Assembly (NCBI RefSeq): GCF_000612845.1
Contig: NZ_CCAT010000007.1
Span: forward strand, 1 to 64,000
Source of the DNA: Clostridium ihumii AP5
Lineage (GTDB): Bacteria; Bacillota; Clostridia; Clostridiales; Clostridiaceae
DNA length: 64,000 nucleotides
Reading direction: 5' to 3'
Shown: piece after piece, positions 31,089-40,559 of the stretch
How the letters are laid out: the number at the start of each line of letters is the position of its first letter
How positions within the stretch are numbered: position 1 is the stretch's first letter
Notes under the pieces: model-generated
Seen by the model: only the letters and a program-made list of their open reading frames with translations
Databases searched by the model: none
What the model was told of the DNA's origin: nothing
Translations under genes and position numbers: made by a program

Positions 31089-32270
31089 TTACTTGTTAAT
31101 TAATAAGTAATTTCTAGCTTCTACTGTTTTAGGATATAACAGTAATCCCTTTGATATTACATAATTTATAGTATCATTATATCCTTTTAACAATGCTAAA
31201 TTCAAGTTTGAAAAAGCTAATTCTCTCATTTCTTCTATTCCTTCAAAACATCTTGACGGTTCTATATAATCTGCTATATACAATATTTTTTCTAAAAGAG
31301 TCATGTTTTCTCTTCCAGTAGTATGATATCTTATTGCCTCAAGTATTTCCTCATCATTTACATTAAACATTTCTTTCGCCAAATATGCTCCAACAAATCC
31401 ATGTAATAATCCTGGAGATTGTATAAAAATTTCATTTAGCTCTATCAAATTTTTTTCTTTAGTAACTTTTATCAATTCTTCATTTTTCATATTTTTAGCA
31501 CAGTCATGTAATAGTGCAGCAATTTTAGCTTTTTCAACATTACAATTGTACACTTTTGCCATTTTTTCTGCTACTTCAACTACGCCTAAAGTGTGATTGT
31601 ATCTTTCAGTTTTTAAATTTTCTTTAATATACTCTCTCATCTTTGTTTCATTATACATTTCTACACTTCCTTTACTATATAAGTTAAGCTTATTTATTTC
31701 ATTATAAGCTTCATAAGGCACTAAATACTTAATTTCTTCGCCTTTTCTTATTTTCGTTTTTATATTAGTTGAAGAAACATCTATTAATGGTACATCTAAA
31801 ACTATAATTTCTTTATTATATTTAGCTTTTATATATTTCTTAGATTTAATAAATTCATCTAACCTATATCCCGGTCTACCAAAAACTATAAGTTTACATT
31901 TTTCAAGTATAACTTCTGGTTTTCTCCATTTTTTAAAATTTATTAAACTATCTGCACCTATTATAAAATACCATTCAGTGCATGGTTCTAATCTTTTAAA
32001 ATATTCTAAGGTTTTATATGTATAACTACTTTCTTTTTTAGACACTTCATAATCACTTACTTCAAACTTATCTTCATTTTTAATCACATTTTTAACTATA
32101 TCTAACCTTATTTTAGCATCTGTTACTCTACTATTTTTCTTATGTGGTGGATTTCCACTAGGTATGAAAATCACTTTATCTAGCTTCATTTTATATAAAG
32201 CTTCATATGCAATATTCATGTGACCATTGTGTATAGGATCAAAAGTTCCTCCAAATATAGCTTTTCTCAT
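31089..32270 (-). CDS. nadD-yqeK: Fused NadD nicotinate-nucleotide adenylyltransferase and YqeK HD hydrolase
   Basis: A 393-residue fusion. Residues 1-200 are NadD (FGGTFDPIHNGHMN with the HxGH-type site, FIIGADSLINFKKW, and VSSTNIKTKIRKGE), which makes deamido-NAD. Residues 205-393 are YqeK (HTLGVVEVAEKMA, LLHDCAKN, AIRYHTTGRENM), an HD-domain Ap4A hydrolase. In most Firmicutes these are neighbouring separate genes. At the junction an AGGAAGTG and an ATG at 31658 remain, exactly where a separate yqeK would start, so a free YqeK may also be made. yhbY and obgE lie upstream, the common order. Confidence 0.92.
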   Translation of the reverse strand: MRKAIFGGTFDPIHNGHMNIAYEALYKMKLDKVIFIPSGNPPHKKNSRVTDAKIRLDIVKNVIKNEDKFEVSDYEVSKKESSYTYKTLEYFKRLEPCTEWYFIIGADSLINFKKWRKPEVILEKCKLIVFGRPGYRLDEFIKSKKYIKAKYNKEIIVLDVPLIDVSSTNIKTKIRKGEEIKYLVPYEAYNEINKLNLYSKGSVEMYNETKMREYIKENLKTERYNHTLGVVEVAEKMAKVYNCNVEKAKIAALLHDCAKNMKNEELIKVTKEKNLIELNEIFIQSPGLLHGFVGAYLAKEMFNVNDEEILEAIRYHTTGRENMTLLEKILYIADYIEPSRCFEGIEEMRELAFSNLNLALLKGYNDTINYVISKGLLLYPKTVEARNYLLINK

Positions 32271-32401
32271 CACAAAACCTTCTCTTTAAAATATATAATT
32301 ATCTTACCATATAAAAGTAGATTTTACCAAATGTAAAATCTATTTATACTTTTATTTATTTTAAACAATCTTATTCATGCTATGGTTTTCGACAATTTTT
32401 A

Positions 32402-32695
32402 TTATCTTGGTAATTCTATTTTAGGCTTTTTACTTGATTTTCTGTATAGAACTAATTTACTTCCTATAGCTTGAATACCTTCACAATTTAATTTTTCACA
32501 TAAATATTCTGATGCTTCTCTTGGAGTTATACCACTATTATTAAGAGTTTTTATTTTAATTAATTCTCTTGCTTCTAATGCATCATCTACTTGTTTTATA
32601 AAATTTTCTTCTATTCCACCTTTACCAACTTGAAATATAGGTGTTATATCGTTTGCTAAACCTCTTAAATAACTTCTTTGCTTAGTTGTTATCAT
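32402..32695 (-). CDS. yhbY: YhbY family RNA-binding protein (CRM domain)
   Basis: A 97-residue CRM-domain protein (QRSYLRGLANDITPIFQVGK, GGIEENFIKQVDDALEAREL, then SEYLCEKLNCEGIQAIGSK). It binds pre-50S ribosomal subunits. The GxxG-like loop and length match the family. It lies 11 bases downstream of obgE, a standard arrangement. Confidence 0.93.
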   Translation of the reverse strand: MITTKQRSYLRGLANDITPIFQVGKGGIEENFIKQVDDALEARELIKIKTLNNSGITPREASEYLCEKLNCEGIQAIGSKLVLYRKSSKKPKIELPR

Positions 32696-32706
32696 ATTCC
32701 ATCCTC

Positions 32707-33984
32707 CTAAAGTAAAAATTCAAACTCAAAATCATTAAGTCTTATTGTGTCACCATCTTGTACTCCCATTTCTTTTAATTCATCAAATATTCCTTTGTTT
32801 CTTAATACTTTATGGAAATATCTTAATGAATCTGGATCATTTACATTTACACTATTTAATAATCTATCAACGAAACTTCCTTCAACAACAAAAGTATCTT
32901 CGCCTTGCTTTTGTATTGTATATGTAAATCTCTTTTCTTCTTGTATAAATAATTCATCTGAACTTATTTCAAGGTCTTTTACAGGAATTTCAGTTAACAT
33001 TTTAGCAGCTTCCTTCATAAGTTCTTCTACTCCTTGATTAGTAGCTGCAGATATTTTAAATATTTTATCATATCCCATTTTATTTAATTCTTTTTTAAAG
33101 TTTTCAAAAACTTCTTCATCAAATAACATATCACATTTATTAGCTGCAACTATTTGAGGTCTATCCCATAATTTTATACTATAATTCTTTAACTCTTCAT
33201 TAATTCTTTTAAAGTCTTCTAATGGGTCTCTTCCCTCTATTCCAGATATATCTACTACATGTATAAGTAATCTTGTTCTTTCTATATGTCTTAAAAAGTC
33301 TAATCCTAAGCCTACACCTTCTGATGCGCCTTCTATAATTCCCGGAATATCTGCAATTACAAAATTTTGAATTCCATTTAAACTTACAACACCTAAATTA
33401 GGTTTTAAAGTTGTAAAATGATAATTAGCTATTTTAGGTCTTGCTTTTGATACCACTGAAAGAAGTGTTGACTTTCCTACATTAGGGAATCCTAAAAGAC
33501 CTACATCTGCCAATAATTTTAATTCAAGTTTTATAAATCTTTCTTCTCCTGGCATTCCTGGTTCTGCAAAATCTGGTGCCTGTCTTGTTGGTGTACAGAA
33601 TTTACAATTACCTTTTCCACCTTTTCCACCTCTACAAACTATGTATGTGTCTCCATCATGAGCTAAATCACACATAATTTTATTGCTCTCAAAATCTCTA
33701 ACAATAGTTCCCATTGGAACTTTTATAATAAGATTTTCACCATCTTTTCCATAACATTTAGATCCTTCACCTTTACCACCGTTATCTGCAACGAATTTTC
33801 TATGATATGAAAAATCTAATAAAGTAGTCATATTTTTATCTGCTTTTAATACTATACTACCACCATTACCGCCATCTCCACCATCTGGTCCTCCTAATGG
33901 TACATATTTTTCTCTTCTAAATGAAATAGCACCATTACCACCATCTCCTGATTTAACAAATATCTTGGCTGTATCTATAAACAT
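32707..33984 (-). CDS. obgE: Ribosome-associated GTPase Obg
   Basis: A 425-residue GTPase in 50S assembly and stress control. The Gly-rich Obg domain ([20 protein letters not shown] onward) covers residues 1-158. The G domain has [21 protein letters not shown] and NKCD. A C-terminal OCT domain ([20 protein letters not shown]) follows. The start is the ATG at 33984 behind AAGGTG rather than the GTG at 33993. Confidence 0.96.
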   Translation of the reverse strand: MFIDTAKIFVKSGDGGNGAISFRREKYVPLGGPDGGDGGNGGSIVLKADKNMTTLLDFSYHRKFVADNGGKGEGSKCYGKDGENLIIKVPMGTIVRDFESNKIMCDLAHDGDTYIVCRGGKGGKGNCKFCTPTRQAPDFAEPGMPGEERFIKLELKLLADVGLLGFPNVGKSTLLSVVSKARPKIANYHFTTLKPNLGVVSLNGIQNFVIADIPGIIEGASEGVGLGLDFLRHIERTRLLIHVVDISGIEGRDPLEDFKRINEELKNYSIKLWDRPQIVAANKCDMLFDEEVFENFKKELNKMGYDKIFKISAATNQGVEELMKEAAKMLTEIPVKDLEISSDELFIQEEKRFTYTIQKQGEDTFVVEGSFVDRLLNSVNVNDPDSLRYFHKVLRNKGIFDELKEMGVQDGDTIRLNDFEFEFLL

Positions 33985-34381
33985 ACACTTCACCTTACTT
34001 TCTAAACTAAGTTATTGTCATATTATATTTTCACTTTTAGTTTTAATTATATCATAATATAATTATAAAAAAATAAATTATATTATCATTTATTTTTTAT
34101 TTTATATATTAAAGTTTTGCCTATAAAATTTATATAATACCTATATAAATTTATAACAATGTACTTTATATTTTAAACTCAAATCTTAATTTATATAATG
34201 TTATTTATAAAAAAGATTAAATTCTTAATGCTAAGTTCCAAGTTTTATAATTAATAGATTTAAGTATAAACTTAAAACCAATAAAATTTGTATAAATTAA
34301 AATTTAAGTTTATCTCATATAATTATAAGTTTAAAGTTTAATATTTTTTAATTTATACATTTAACTATGCTATATTTAAAT
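33985..34381. other. AT-rich intergenic region upstream of obgE
   Basis: No gene is seen. It holds a perfect 11-bp inverted repeat (ATAAACTTAAA at 34266-34276, TTTAAGTTTAT at 34303-34313) and several TATAAT-like words near the obgE end. An obgE promoter probably lies here, but no clear -35/-10 pair stands out from the AT background. Confidence 0.4.
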
Positions 34382-34406
34382 AAAAAAGCACCCTTAAAGG
34401 GTGCTT
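34382..34406 (-). terminator. Terminator of the rplU-prp-rpmA operon
   Basis: AAGCACCCTT and AAGGGTGCTT form a 10-bp stem with a one-base centre, followed by TTTTTT on the minus strand, 6 bases after the rpmA stop. Confidence 0.9.
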
Positions 34407-34411
34407 ATTAA

Positions 34412-34714
34412 CTATTCAGCTATTGCAACTTCTACATCAACTGGATAAATACTAGCTTTTTTCTTGTTTTTACCCATTCTCTCGTATCTTACAACTCCAT
34501 CTACTTTAGCGAAAAGAGTATCATCTCCACCTATTCCAACATTTGTTCCTGGGTGGATTTTTGTTCCTCTTTGTCTAACTAAGATGTTTCCAGCAAGTAC
34601 AAATTGTCCATCTGCACGCTTAACACCAAGTCTCTTAGATTCACTATCTCTTCCGTTTTTTGAGCTACCTACTCCTTTTTTATGAGCACATAGCTGAAGG
34701 TTTATTAGTAACAT
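34412..34714 (-). CDS. rpmA: 50S ribosomal protein L27 with a Prp-cleaved N-terminal extension
   Basis: A 100-residue L27. The N-terminus [20 protein letters not shown] carries the Firmicutes extension that the protease Prp removes before the AHKKG start of the mature protein. The scissile position here is Cys-Ala instead of the usual Phe-Ala. The rest ([34 protein letters not shown]) is standard. Its N-terminal arm reaches the peptidyl-transferase centre. prp lies one gene upstream. Confidence 0.96.
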   Translation of the reverse strand: MLLINLQLCAHKKGVGSSKNGRDSESKRLGVKRADGQFVLAGNILVRQRGTKIHPGTNVGIGGDDTLFAKVDGVVRYERMGKNKKKASIYPVDVEVAIAE

Positions 34715-34715
34715 A

Positions 34716-35063
34716 TCACTGCACCTCCTCTACTAACACTTTAATATATTTTCTATAACTTATTTCTAAATTTTGCAATCCTAGCAGCATCGTTTCAAGT
34801 AAAACTTGTGCTTTATCTATTTCTATATCAGACAGGTTAGATAAATCCAAACCTATATTTCCTTCTTCTGCAACATATGTAGCTTTTAACTTCAACACTT
34901 CTAACGCTCCTAAGATAGTTACTTGTGCCAAGTTGCTTACGCATCCACATACAACATCATCATATATGTTGACTTTTTCTTCTGCATCAAAGTACTCAGC
35001 ATGACCATCTACATGAAATGATACAAGCATACTAGATTTTCTTGTAAAATTTATTGTAATCAT
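34716..35063 (-). CDS. prp: Prp cysteine protease (L27 processing)
   Basis: A 115-residue YsxB/Prp protein. The catalytic pair is visible as His in [14 protein letters not shown] around residue 22 and Cys in [13 protein letters not shown] around residue 38. It cleaves the N-terminal extension of L27, which is encoded directly downstream. The gene lies between rplU and rpmA, its conserved place in Firmicutes, with only 2 bases on the rplU side. Confidence 0.94.
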   Translation of the reverse strand: MITINFTRKSSMLVSFHVDGHAEYFDAEEKVNIYDDVVCGCVSNLAQVTILGALEVLKLKATYVAEEGNIGLDLSNLSDIEIDKAQVLLETMLLGLQNLEISYRKYIKVLVEEVQ

Positions 35064-35065
35064 AA

Positions 35066-35377
35066 TTAAGCTTCTATCTTCTCAACTACGATTTTAGTGA
35101 AAGGTTGTCTGTGTCCTTGTTTCTTTCTGTAGTCTTTTTTAGGCTTATATTTGAATACTATAACCTTTTTAGCTTTTCCTTGCTCAACAACTTTAGCAAC
35201 TACTTTAGCTCCTTCAACTACAGGTTTTCCTACTACTAAACCTTCCTCTTTTCCAACTGCTAAAATTTCAGTGAATTCTACAGTTGAATCAACTTCAGCT
35301 TCAAGTTTTTCAACGAATAAAACGTCTCCCTCTTGAACTCTGTATTGTTTTCCTCCAGTAAGTAAAACTGCGTACAT
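35066..35377 (-). CDS. rplU: 50S ribosomal protein L21
   Basis: A 103-residue L21, beginning [20 protein letters not shown], with the final [20 protein letters not shown] that binds 23S rRNA. The longer frame to 35395 only covers the ribosome binding site GAGGAGGTG. First gene of the rplU-prp-rpmA operon; probably autoregulated through the leader. Confidence 0.97.
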   Translation of the reverse strand: MYAVLLTGGKQYRVQEGDVLFVEKLEAEVDSTVEFTEILAVGKEEGLVVGKPVVEGAKVVAKVVEQGKAKKVIVFKYKPKKDYRKKQGHRQPFTKIVVEKIEA

Positions 35378-35463
35378 TAAAATACACCTCCTCAATCCAG
35401 TCTCGCCAATTAAGGTTATCCACCTAAAAGATGAATATTTAAACCTATTCTGTGCGGTCTACA
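35378..35463 (-). ncRNA. L21-type leader of the rplU operon
   Basis: The 85-base untranslated leader after the promoter holds a conserved-looking segment (GGTGGATAACCTTAATTGG, then GCGAGACTGG) just before the ribosome binding site, the position of the Firmicutes L21 leader, a presumed ribosomal-protein-binding autoregulatory RNA. Called from position and short conserved words only. Confidence 0.55.
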
Positions 35464-35469
35464 AAAGCC

Positions 35470-35498
35470 ATTATATCATTTAAAAATAACTTTGTAAA
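35470..35498 (-). promoter_or_regulatory. Promoter of the rplU operon
   Basis: TTTACA (35493-35498) and a perfect TATAAT (35470-35475) are 17 bases apart on the minus strand, upstream of the L21 leader. Confidence 0.8.
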
Positions 35499-35516
35499 GA
35501 AATTTAAAATGTTTTA

Positions 35517-36920
35517 TTAAAATATTTTATAAACCTCTGCATTTCTTATTTGATTTGCAAAGATTAGCGGCTCTAATTTAAATGATTCCATATCATGAAC
35601 ATAGTTTAAATATATACTTTTATCTAATCCATTTATATTTTTTATAAATGATATTAAATCTTTTTGAATTTGATTTTTATAACTTTCATCTATTTCTATA
35701 TATATATCTTTTACATTTTGTTCTAAATTTAATCTTTCTAAAGAATCTTTTATCATATTTTCTAAATATGATAGTTTTACTTTTACACCTTTACCATGGC
35801 AAGTACTACAGCTTTCAAATATATATTCATAAATAGATTTTCCACTACGTCTTCTTGCAATTTGAACTAAATTTAATTCTGTAAAATCATAAATTACAGT
35901 TTTATTTTTGTCATCTAAAAAACTTTCCTTTAGAACTTTTAATATTTTTTCTTTTTCATCTTTTTTATACAAATCAATAAAGTCTATAATTATTATTCCA
36001 CTCATATTTCTAAGTCTTATTTGACTTGCTACTAATTTTGCAGCTTCTACATTAGTTTGAAAAATATTATTTTTTATGTCTTTAGCCGAATTTACATCCA
36101 CAACATACATAGCCTCAGTCTTTTCAATAACTATATTTCCTCCACTAGGCAAATTAATCTTATTGCTTCTAAGACTTAAAATTTCTTTTTCTATACCAAA
36201 GTTATTAAATAAACTTATATTTTCGTCATATAATTTTATATCTATATCTATATTTTTAAATTCCAATATTTCTTTGCAATAATTAAAATCTTCTTCTGTG
36301 TTTACTATAACATTACAATTACTTGAACTTAAACTTCTTATGGTGTTTCCTAAAATACCATCATTATCATATAAAAGTCCGCACTTATTAGAATATGTAA
36401 ACTTTCTTTTTATATTTTCATATATGCCATATAACACCTTAATTTCAGAATTAATAACTTCTACATCCACATCAGATGCACTAGTTCTTAGTGTTACCCC
36501 AATGCCTTTAGGTTTTTCTATGTTTTCTTTTACTAATTCTTTAAAGTCTTTATCTTTTATTTTATAAGAAAATCTTATATCTTCATTTTCATTAGTTATA
36601 ACTACATAATTTCCTGGTAAATTTATATTATTTACAACTTTAGGACCTTTCTTGCCTATAGATTCTTTTATTACTTCAACAAGTACTTCATCACCTTTTT
36701 TTAAGTTTTCTTTTAAATAAATATATGCATTTTTATTAGTGCCTATATCTATAAATGCTGATTTTATTGATGGAACAATATTTTTAACTACACCCTTATA
36801 TATATTTGAAACCTTGGGTTCATCATTTTTTTCTTCTATATAGCACTCAGTTAAAATTCCATTTTCCTTTATTGCAATTCTTAAAAACATTTCTTGTCTT
36901 TCAACAAATACTTCCTTCAC
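35517..36920 (-). CDS. rng: Ribonuclease E/G family protein
   Basis: A 467-residue endoribonuclease. An N-terminal S1-type domain (VKNIVPSIKSAFIDIGTNKN, then KGDEVLVEVIKESIGKKGPK) precedes the RNase H-like and nuclease part. The metal-binding segment is IEKTEAMYVVDVNSAKD; a second Asp is in IIIIDFIDLYKK. The zinc-link motif is CSTCHGKG. A GTG start at 36920 behind GAGGTG gives the family N-terminus (KEVFVERQEMFLRIAI); the frame extends 20 codons upstream without a good site. It lies upstream of rplU, as in many clostridia. Confidence 0.9.
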   Translation of the reverse strand: MKEVFVERQEMFLRIAIKENGILTECYIEEKNDEPKVSNIYKGVVKNIVPSIKSAFIDIGTNKNAYIYLKENLKKGDEVLVEVIKESIGKKGPKVVNNINLPGNYVVITNENEDIRFSYKIKDKDFKELVKENIEKPKGIGVTLRTSASDVDVEVINSEIKVLYGIYENIKRKFTYSNKCGLLYDNDGILGNTIRSLSSSNCNVIVNTEEDFNYCKEILEFKNIDIDIKLYDENISLFNNFGIEKEILSLRSNKINLPSGGNIVIEKTEAMYVVDVNSAKDIKNNIFQTNVEAAKLVASQIRLRNMSGIIIIDFIDLYKKDEKEKILKVLKESFLDDKNKTVIYDFTELNLVQIARRRSGKSIYEYIFESCSTCHGKGVKVKLSYLENMIKDSLERLNLEQNVKDIYIEIDESYKNQIQKDLISFIKNINGLDKSIYLNYVHDMESFKLEPLIFANQIRNAEVYKIF

Positions 36921-37026
36921 CTTAAACACCTCATACTCTTTTTCTTGTAACAATGAGATTACATACTTTATTATAAACAATTTTTTTATTTATTGATATA
37001 TAATAATAAATTTTTATAAATTTAAA

Positions 37027-37068
37027 ATACTAGCTCATTAAGTATTTTTTATACCTTTGAGCTAGTAT
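37027..37068. terminator. Terminator-like hairpin between rng and the downstream end of the radical SAM pair
   Basis: ATACTAGCTCA and TGAGCTAGTAT form a perfect 11-bp stem around a 20-base AT-rich loop, just after the stop of the DUF2344 gene on the minus strand. T runs are weak on both sides. Confidence 0.6.
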
Positions 37069-37080
37069 ATATTTTACATA

Positions 37081-37785
37081 TTATAAATATTCATTAAGAG
37101 GCACTAAAGTATTATCTTTATTGGCATACATATCTATTCTTTCTATGTCAACAAAGGCATCTTTATCTAAAGAACTTACATGTTCCTCTATGTATTCTAT
37201 TAGTAATTTAGCTGATACATTTTCCCTACTTCCACAAGCAAGCATTGTATCTATTAATATATTGTTATTATCATTCACATACTCTATTTTCTTAATCAAA
37301 GGTTTTATATCTATATCTTTATCACCTTTTTTACTTTTTCTAACAGTCATCCAAGAACTTTCATTACTTAATTCTCGTATTTCATTTAATGCTTTTTCTC
37401 CATCTATAGCTTTAACTTTTATTTTATATAAAGCTGCATCTATAATTGCCATTGATTGAGGTGTTTTTTTATTTTCTTCTACTTCAACTCTTTTTGCATC
37501 TAAAAACTTAATTCCCATTGGAGAATTTTCATTTAATCTTTTTACAATCTCTTCACAACATACTTCTTCTTTAAATACTGTATCTAGATACTCTCCTCTA
37601 GAATACACTCCTACTGATAAAGGCTGTGCTATTGATATTGTCATATGTGGATTAAATCCCTTAGAATAATCTATTGGAAGTCCAGCTCTTTTAACTGTTC
37701 TTTGAATAGTCCTCATTAAATCTAAATGAGATATAAATTTTATTTCACTTTCTTTAGTGTATTTTATTAAGTATCGCACCTTCAA
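37081..37785 (-). CDS. TIGR03936 family protein (DUF2344), partner of the radical SAM protein
   Basis: A 234-residue protein with the family opening RYLIKYTKESEIKFISHLDL and MRTIQRTVKRAGLPIDYSKG, then FNPHMTISIAQPLSVGV. The family occurs beside, or fused to, a B12-binding-type radical SAM protein; function is unknown, though an RNA modification role is often suggested. I place the start at TTG 37785, 9 bases after AGGAGG. It overlaps the radical SAM gene by 32 bases, implying coupling. Confidence 0.85.
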   Translation of the reverse strand: MKVRYLIKYTKESEIKFISHLDLMRTIQRTVKRAGLPIDYSKGFNPHMTISIAQPLSVGVYSRGEYLDTVFKEEVCCEEIVKRLNENSPMGIKFLDAKRVEVEENKKTPQSMAIIDAALYKIKVKAIDGEKALNEIRELSNESSWMTVRKSKKGDKDIDIKPLIKKIEYVNDNNNILIDTMLACGSRENVSAKLLIEYIEEHVSSLDKDAFVDIERIDMYANKDNTLVPLNEYL

Positions 37786-39613
37786 AGCATTTACCCTCCT
37801 TAAAGCATACATTTACTCCACAACCAGTACATTTTTCTCTACAATCTGGTGTAAGAACTTCACTTTTAGCTTTTTCATTTTCGCTCATTAAGTATCTTTT
37901 GCTTACTCCTATATCTATAAAATCCCATGGAAGTATTTCTTCATAACTTCTTTCTCTATATGTATAGAAGTCTCCATCTACATTGCACTCTTTTAGTGAT
38001 TCTTGCCATCTTTCAAAGTCAAAATATTCACCCCAACCATCAAATCTAGCGCCTTTTTCAAATGCTTTTATTAAAACATCACAAAGTCTTCTATCACCTC
38101 TAGCAAATACTGCTTCCATATAGCTAACTGGAGATTCATGCCAATTATAAACAATTGCTTTACTCTTTATAGAATCTCTTAAATTGCTAATTTTTCCTTT
38201 AACATTATCCATTCTGTCCATTGGTGCCCATTGGAATGGAGTAAATGCCTTAGGTACAAATATTGATGTACTAAGTGTTACTCTTAGCCCTCTTTTTCTT
38301 ACATTTTTAGGAACCTTAAAATATTCTTCTACTACTTTTTCTCCTAGTTCTCCAATTCCTAAAACATCATCCATTGTTTCATATGGAAGACCTATCATAA
38401 AGTATAATTTTAAAGTTGACCAACCAGCTTCAAAAGCACTTCTGCTAGAATCTAATAAATTTTGTTCATTTACACCTTTATTTATTATATCTCTCATTCT
38501 TTGACTACCTGCTTCTGGAGCAAAGGTTAAGCCTGTTTTTCTAACTTTTTGTATTTCTTTTATTAAATCTACTGAAAATGAATCAATTCTAATTGACGGA
38601 AGTGACACACCAATTTTTTCATCTTTATACTTTTCTATTAAAGAAAAAACTAGATTTTGTATATCTGAATAATCACATATACTTAAAGATGTTAATGAAA
38701 CTTCCTCATATCCTGTTTTCTTAATAATATCATCCGCTTGTTTTACTAATGTTTCTGTTTTCTTTTCTCTTACTGGCCTATATATCATACCAGCTTGACA
38801 AAATCTACAACCTCTTGTACATCCTCTAAATGTTTCAAGTGTTATTCTGTCATGTACAATTTCCGTATAAGGAACTATAAGCTTATCTGGATATACATTT
38901 TCATCAAAATTGCTTATTATTCTCTTTTTTACAACCTTAGGAACATCATCATACAATTGTTTAAATTCTTTTATAGTGTTGTCTTCATTGTATGTAACCT
39001 CATAAAGACTAGGTACATATACCCCCTCTATCTTTGATACAGCTCTTAAATATTCCTCTTTAGTTTTATCTTTGTACTCAGTATACAAATCTAAAACCTC
39101 ATTCATAACCACTTCCCCTTCTCCTAAAAGAAAGAAATCTGCTATATCATAAAGTGGTTCTGGATTATATGCACAAGGACCGCCCATCATAATTATTGGG
39201 TATTCCTCACCTCTTTGAGATGCTCTAAGTGGTATATTAGACATATCTAACATATTTAATATATTAGTATAACTCATCTCATATTGAAGTGTAAAACCTA
39301 GAAAATTAAATTTTCTTAATGAATCTTTTGTTTCTAATGTAAATAATTCTATGTTATTTTCTCTTAACTCCTTCTCCATATCTGGCCAAGGTGCATATGC
39401 TCTTTCGCAAAATGTATCTTCTCTTTCGTTAATTACATGATAAAGTATTTTACTTCCTAAATGAGACATACCTACTTCGTATACATCGGGAAAACAAAAT
39501 GCATATCTAATTGATACATCATTTTTATCTTTATTGTAAGAATTAAATTCTCCACCTATATATCTAGCTGGTTTTTCAACTTTACATAATATATCATCGG
39601 AAATTTTATTCAT
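37754..39613 (-). CDS. TIGR03960 family radical SAM protein
   Basis: A 619-residue protein. An N-terminal B12-binding-like domain (RYAFCFPDVYEVGMSHLGSK) precedes the radical SAM barrel with TFRGCTRGCRFCQAGM, whose three Cys bind the 4Fe-4S cluster. A Cys-rich C-terminus (CREKCTGCGVNVCF) may hold a second cluster. It always pairs with the DUF2344 protein encoded next. Substrate unknown. AGGAGG precedes the ATG. Confidence 0.92.
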   Translation of the reverse strand: MNKISDDILCKVEKPARYIGGEFNSYNKDKNDVSIRYAFCFPDVYEVGMSHLGSKILYHVINEREDTFCERAYAPWPDMEKELRENNIELFTLETKDSLRKFNFLGFTLQYEMSYTNILNMLDMSNIPLRASQRGEEYPIIMMGGPCAYNPEPLYDIADFFLLGEGEVVMNEVLDLYTEYKDKTKEEYLRAVSKIEGVYVPSLYEVTYNEDNTIKEFKQLYDDVPKVVKKRIISNFDENVYPDKLIVPYTEIVHDRITLETFRGCTRGCRFCQAGMIYRPVREKKTETLVKQADDIIKKTGYEEVSLTSLSICDYSDIQNLVFSLIEKYKDEKIGVSLPSIRIDSFSVDLIKEIQKVRKTGLTFAPEAGSQRMRDIINKGVNEQNLLDSSRSAFEAGWSTLKLYFMIGLPYETMDDVLGIGELGEKVVEEYFKVPKNVRKRGLRVTLSTSIFVPKAFTPFQWAPMDRMDNVKGKISNLRDSIKSKAIVYNWHESPVSYMEAVFARGDRRLCDVLIKAFEKGARFDGWGEYFDFERWQESLKECNVDGDFYTYRERSYEEILPWDFIDIGVSKRYLMSENEKAKSEVLTPDCREKCTGCGVNVCFKEGKCFEGAILNKIH

Positions 39614-39683
39614 TTAAATTCCTCCTTAAGTTAATTGCAATACTTTATTTTATCATAAGCTAATAATATGTCAAAACATATTA

Positions 39684-40559
39684 TCAATTTTTTTGTTCAT
39701 TTTTACACAATTCCTCTAAAGATATGTTTCCATCATTTTTTAATAAATTTATTATTTCTTCTTCCCCTAATGTTTTTATTATATTCATATTATCATCTAA
39801 AATAGTAAATATATGATAATGGGTTTTATCTATAAAGTCTAGTAATTCTAATAAATTAAGTTTATAATATACCGAAATGCTTTTGTTTTCTATGTATCCC
39901 CTCTTAGTGAGTTTTTCCTTCTTTCTTATTGTGTATCCCATAATTACATAGACTATCCTTTCTCTTTCTTTTTTACTCATTATTAAAATGAAAATAGCTA
40001 TTAATACTAAAGTAATGTTTGATATATCACAAAACATAGAGAATGTACTTAATATTAGTAAACTATATCCTAAAATCATACTTATTCTTAATGCTATTTC
40101 ATTTGCCTTTTTATATAAAAATTTTTTTCTTAATAAATCCCTAAGAACCCTACCTCCATCTAAAGGAAATGCAGGAAATAAATTAAATGCTCCCAATACT
40201 AAATTATATTCATAGAACAGTTGTAAAACATCATTGGTATATTTCAGAAGTATTACTTTACTTATGAATGCTAATATAAAATTCCCTACAGGACCACTAA
40301 TAGATATTAATATATCCTCTCTTACTGTTGCCTCATCTAAATCTTTTAATTTTATTGATGCTCCTATAGGCAGTATCTCTATACAAAAGCCTTTAAATCC
40401 TAGACTCCTTGCCATTAAATAGTGTATAAACTCATGTATAACTACTATAATAAAGCCTAGTATTAATCTTCTATTTAATCCTAAGACAATTAAAAATATA
40501 AGATAAGGTATGGAATATTTATTAAATTTTATTGATTTCATTTCTTTCTTATTTTTCAA
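39684..40559 (-). CDS. spoIVFB: SpoIVFB, intramembrane metalloprotease for pro-sigma-K
   Basis: A 291-residue membrane protease of family M50. The zinc motif HEFIH lies at about residues 42-46 in a membrane helix (LGFIIVVIHEFIHYLMARSL) and the second site is FPAFPLDGGRVLRD. Several membrane segments follow, and a C-terminal soluble domain resembles a CBS pair. In the mother cell it cleaves pro-sigma-K. The frame opens at TTG overlapping the spoIVFA stop; an ATG at 40541 is an alternative start. Its partner SpoIVFA is encoded directly upstream. Confidence 0.9.
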   Translation of the reverse strand: MKNKKEMKSIKFNKYSIPYLIFLIVLGLNRRLILGFIIVVIHEFIHYLMARSLGFKGFCIEILPIGASIKLKDLDEATVREDILISISGPVGNFILAFISKVILLKYTNDVLQLFYEYNLVLGAFNLFPAFPLDGGRVLRDLLRKKFLYKKANEIALRISMILGYSLLILSTFSMFCDISNITLVLIAIFILIMSKKERERIVYVIMGYTIRKKEKLTKRGYIENKSISVYYKLNLLELLDFIDKTHYHIFTILDDNMNIIKTLGEEEIINLLKNDGNISLEELCKNEQKN

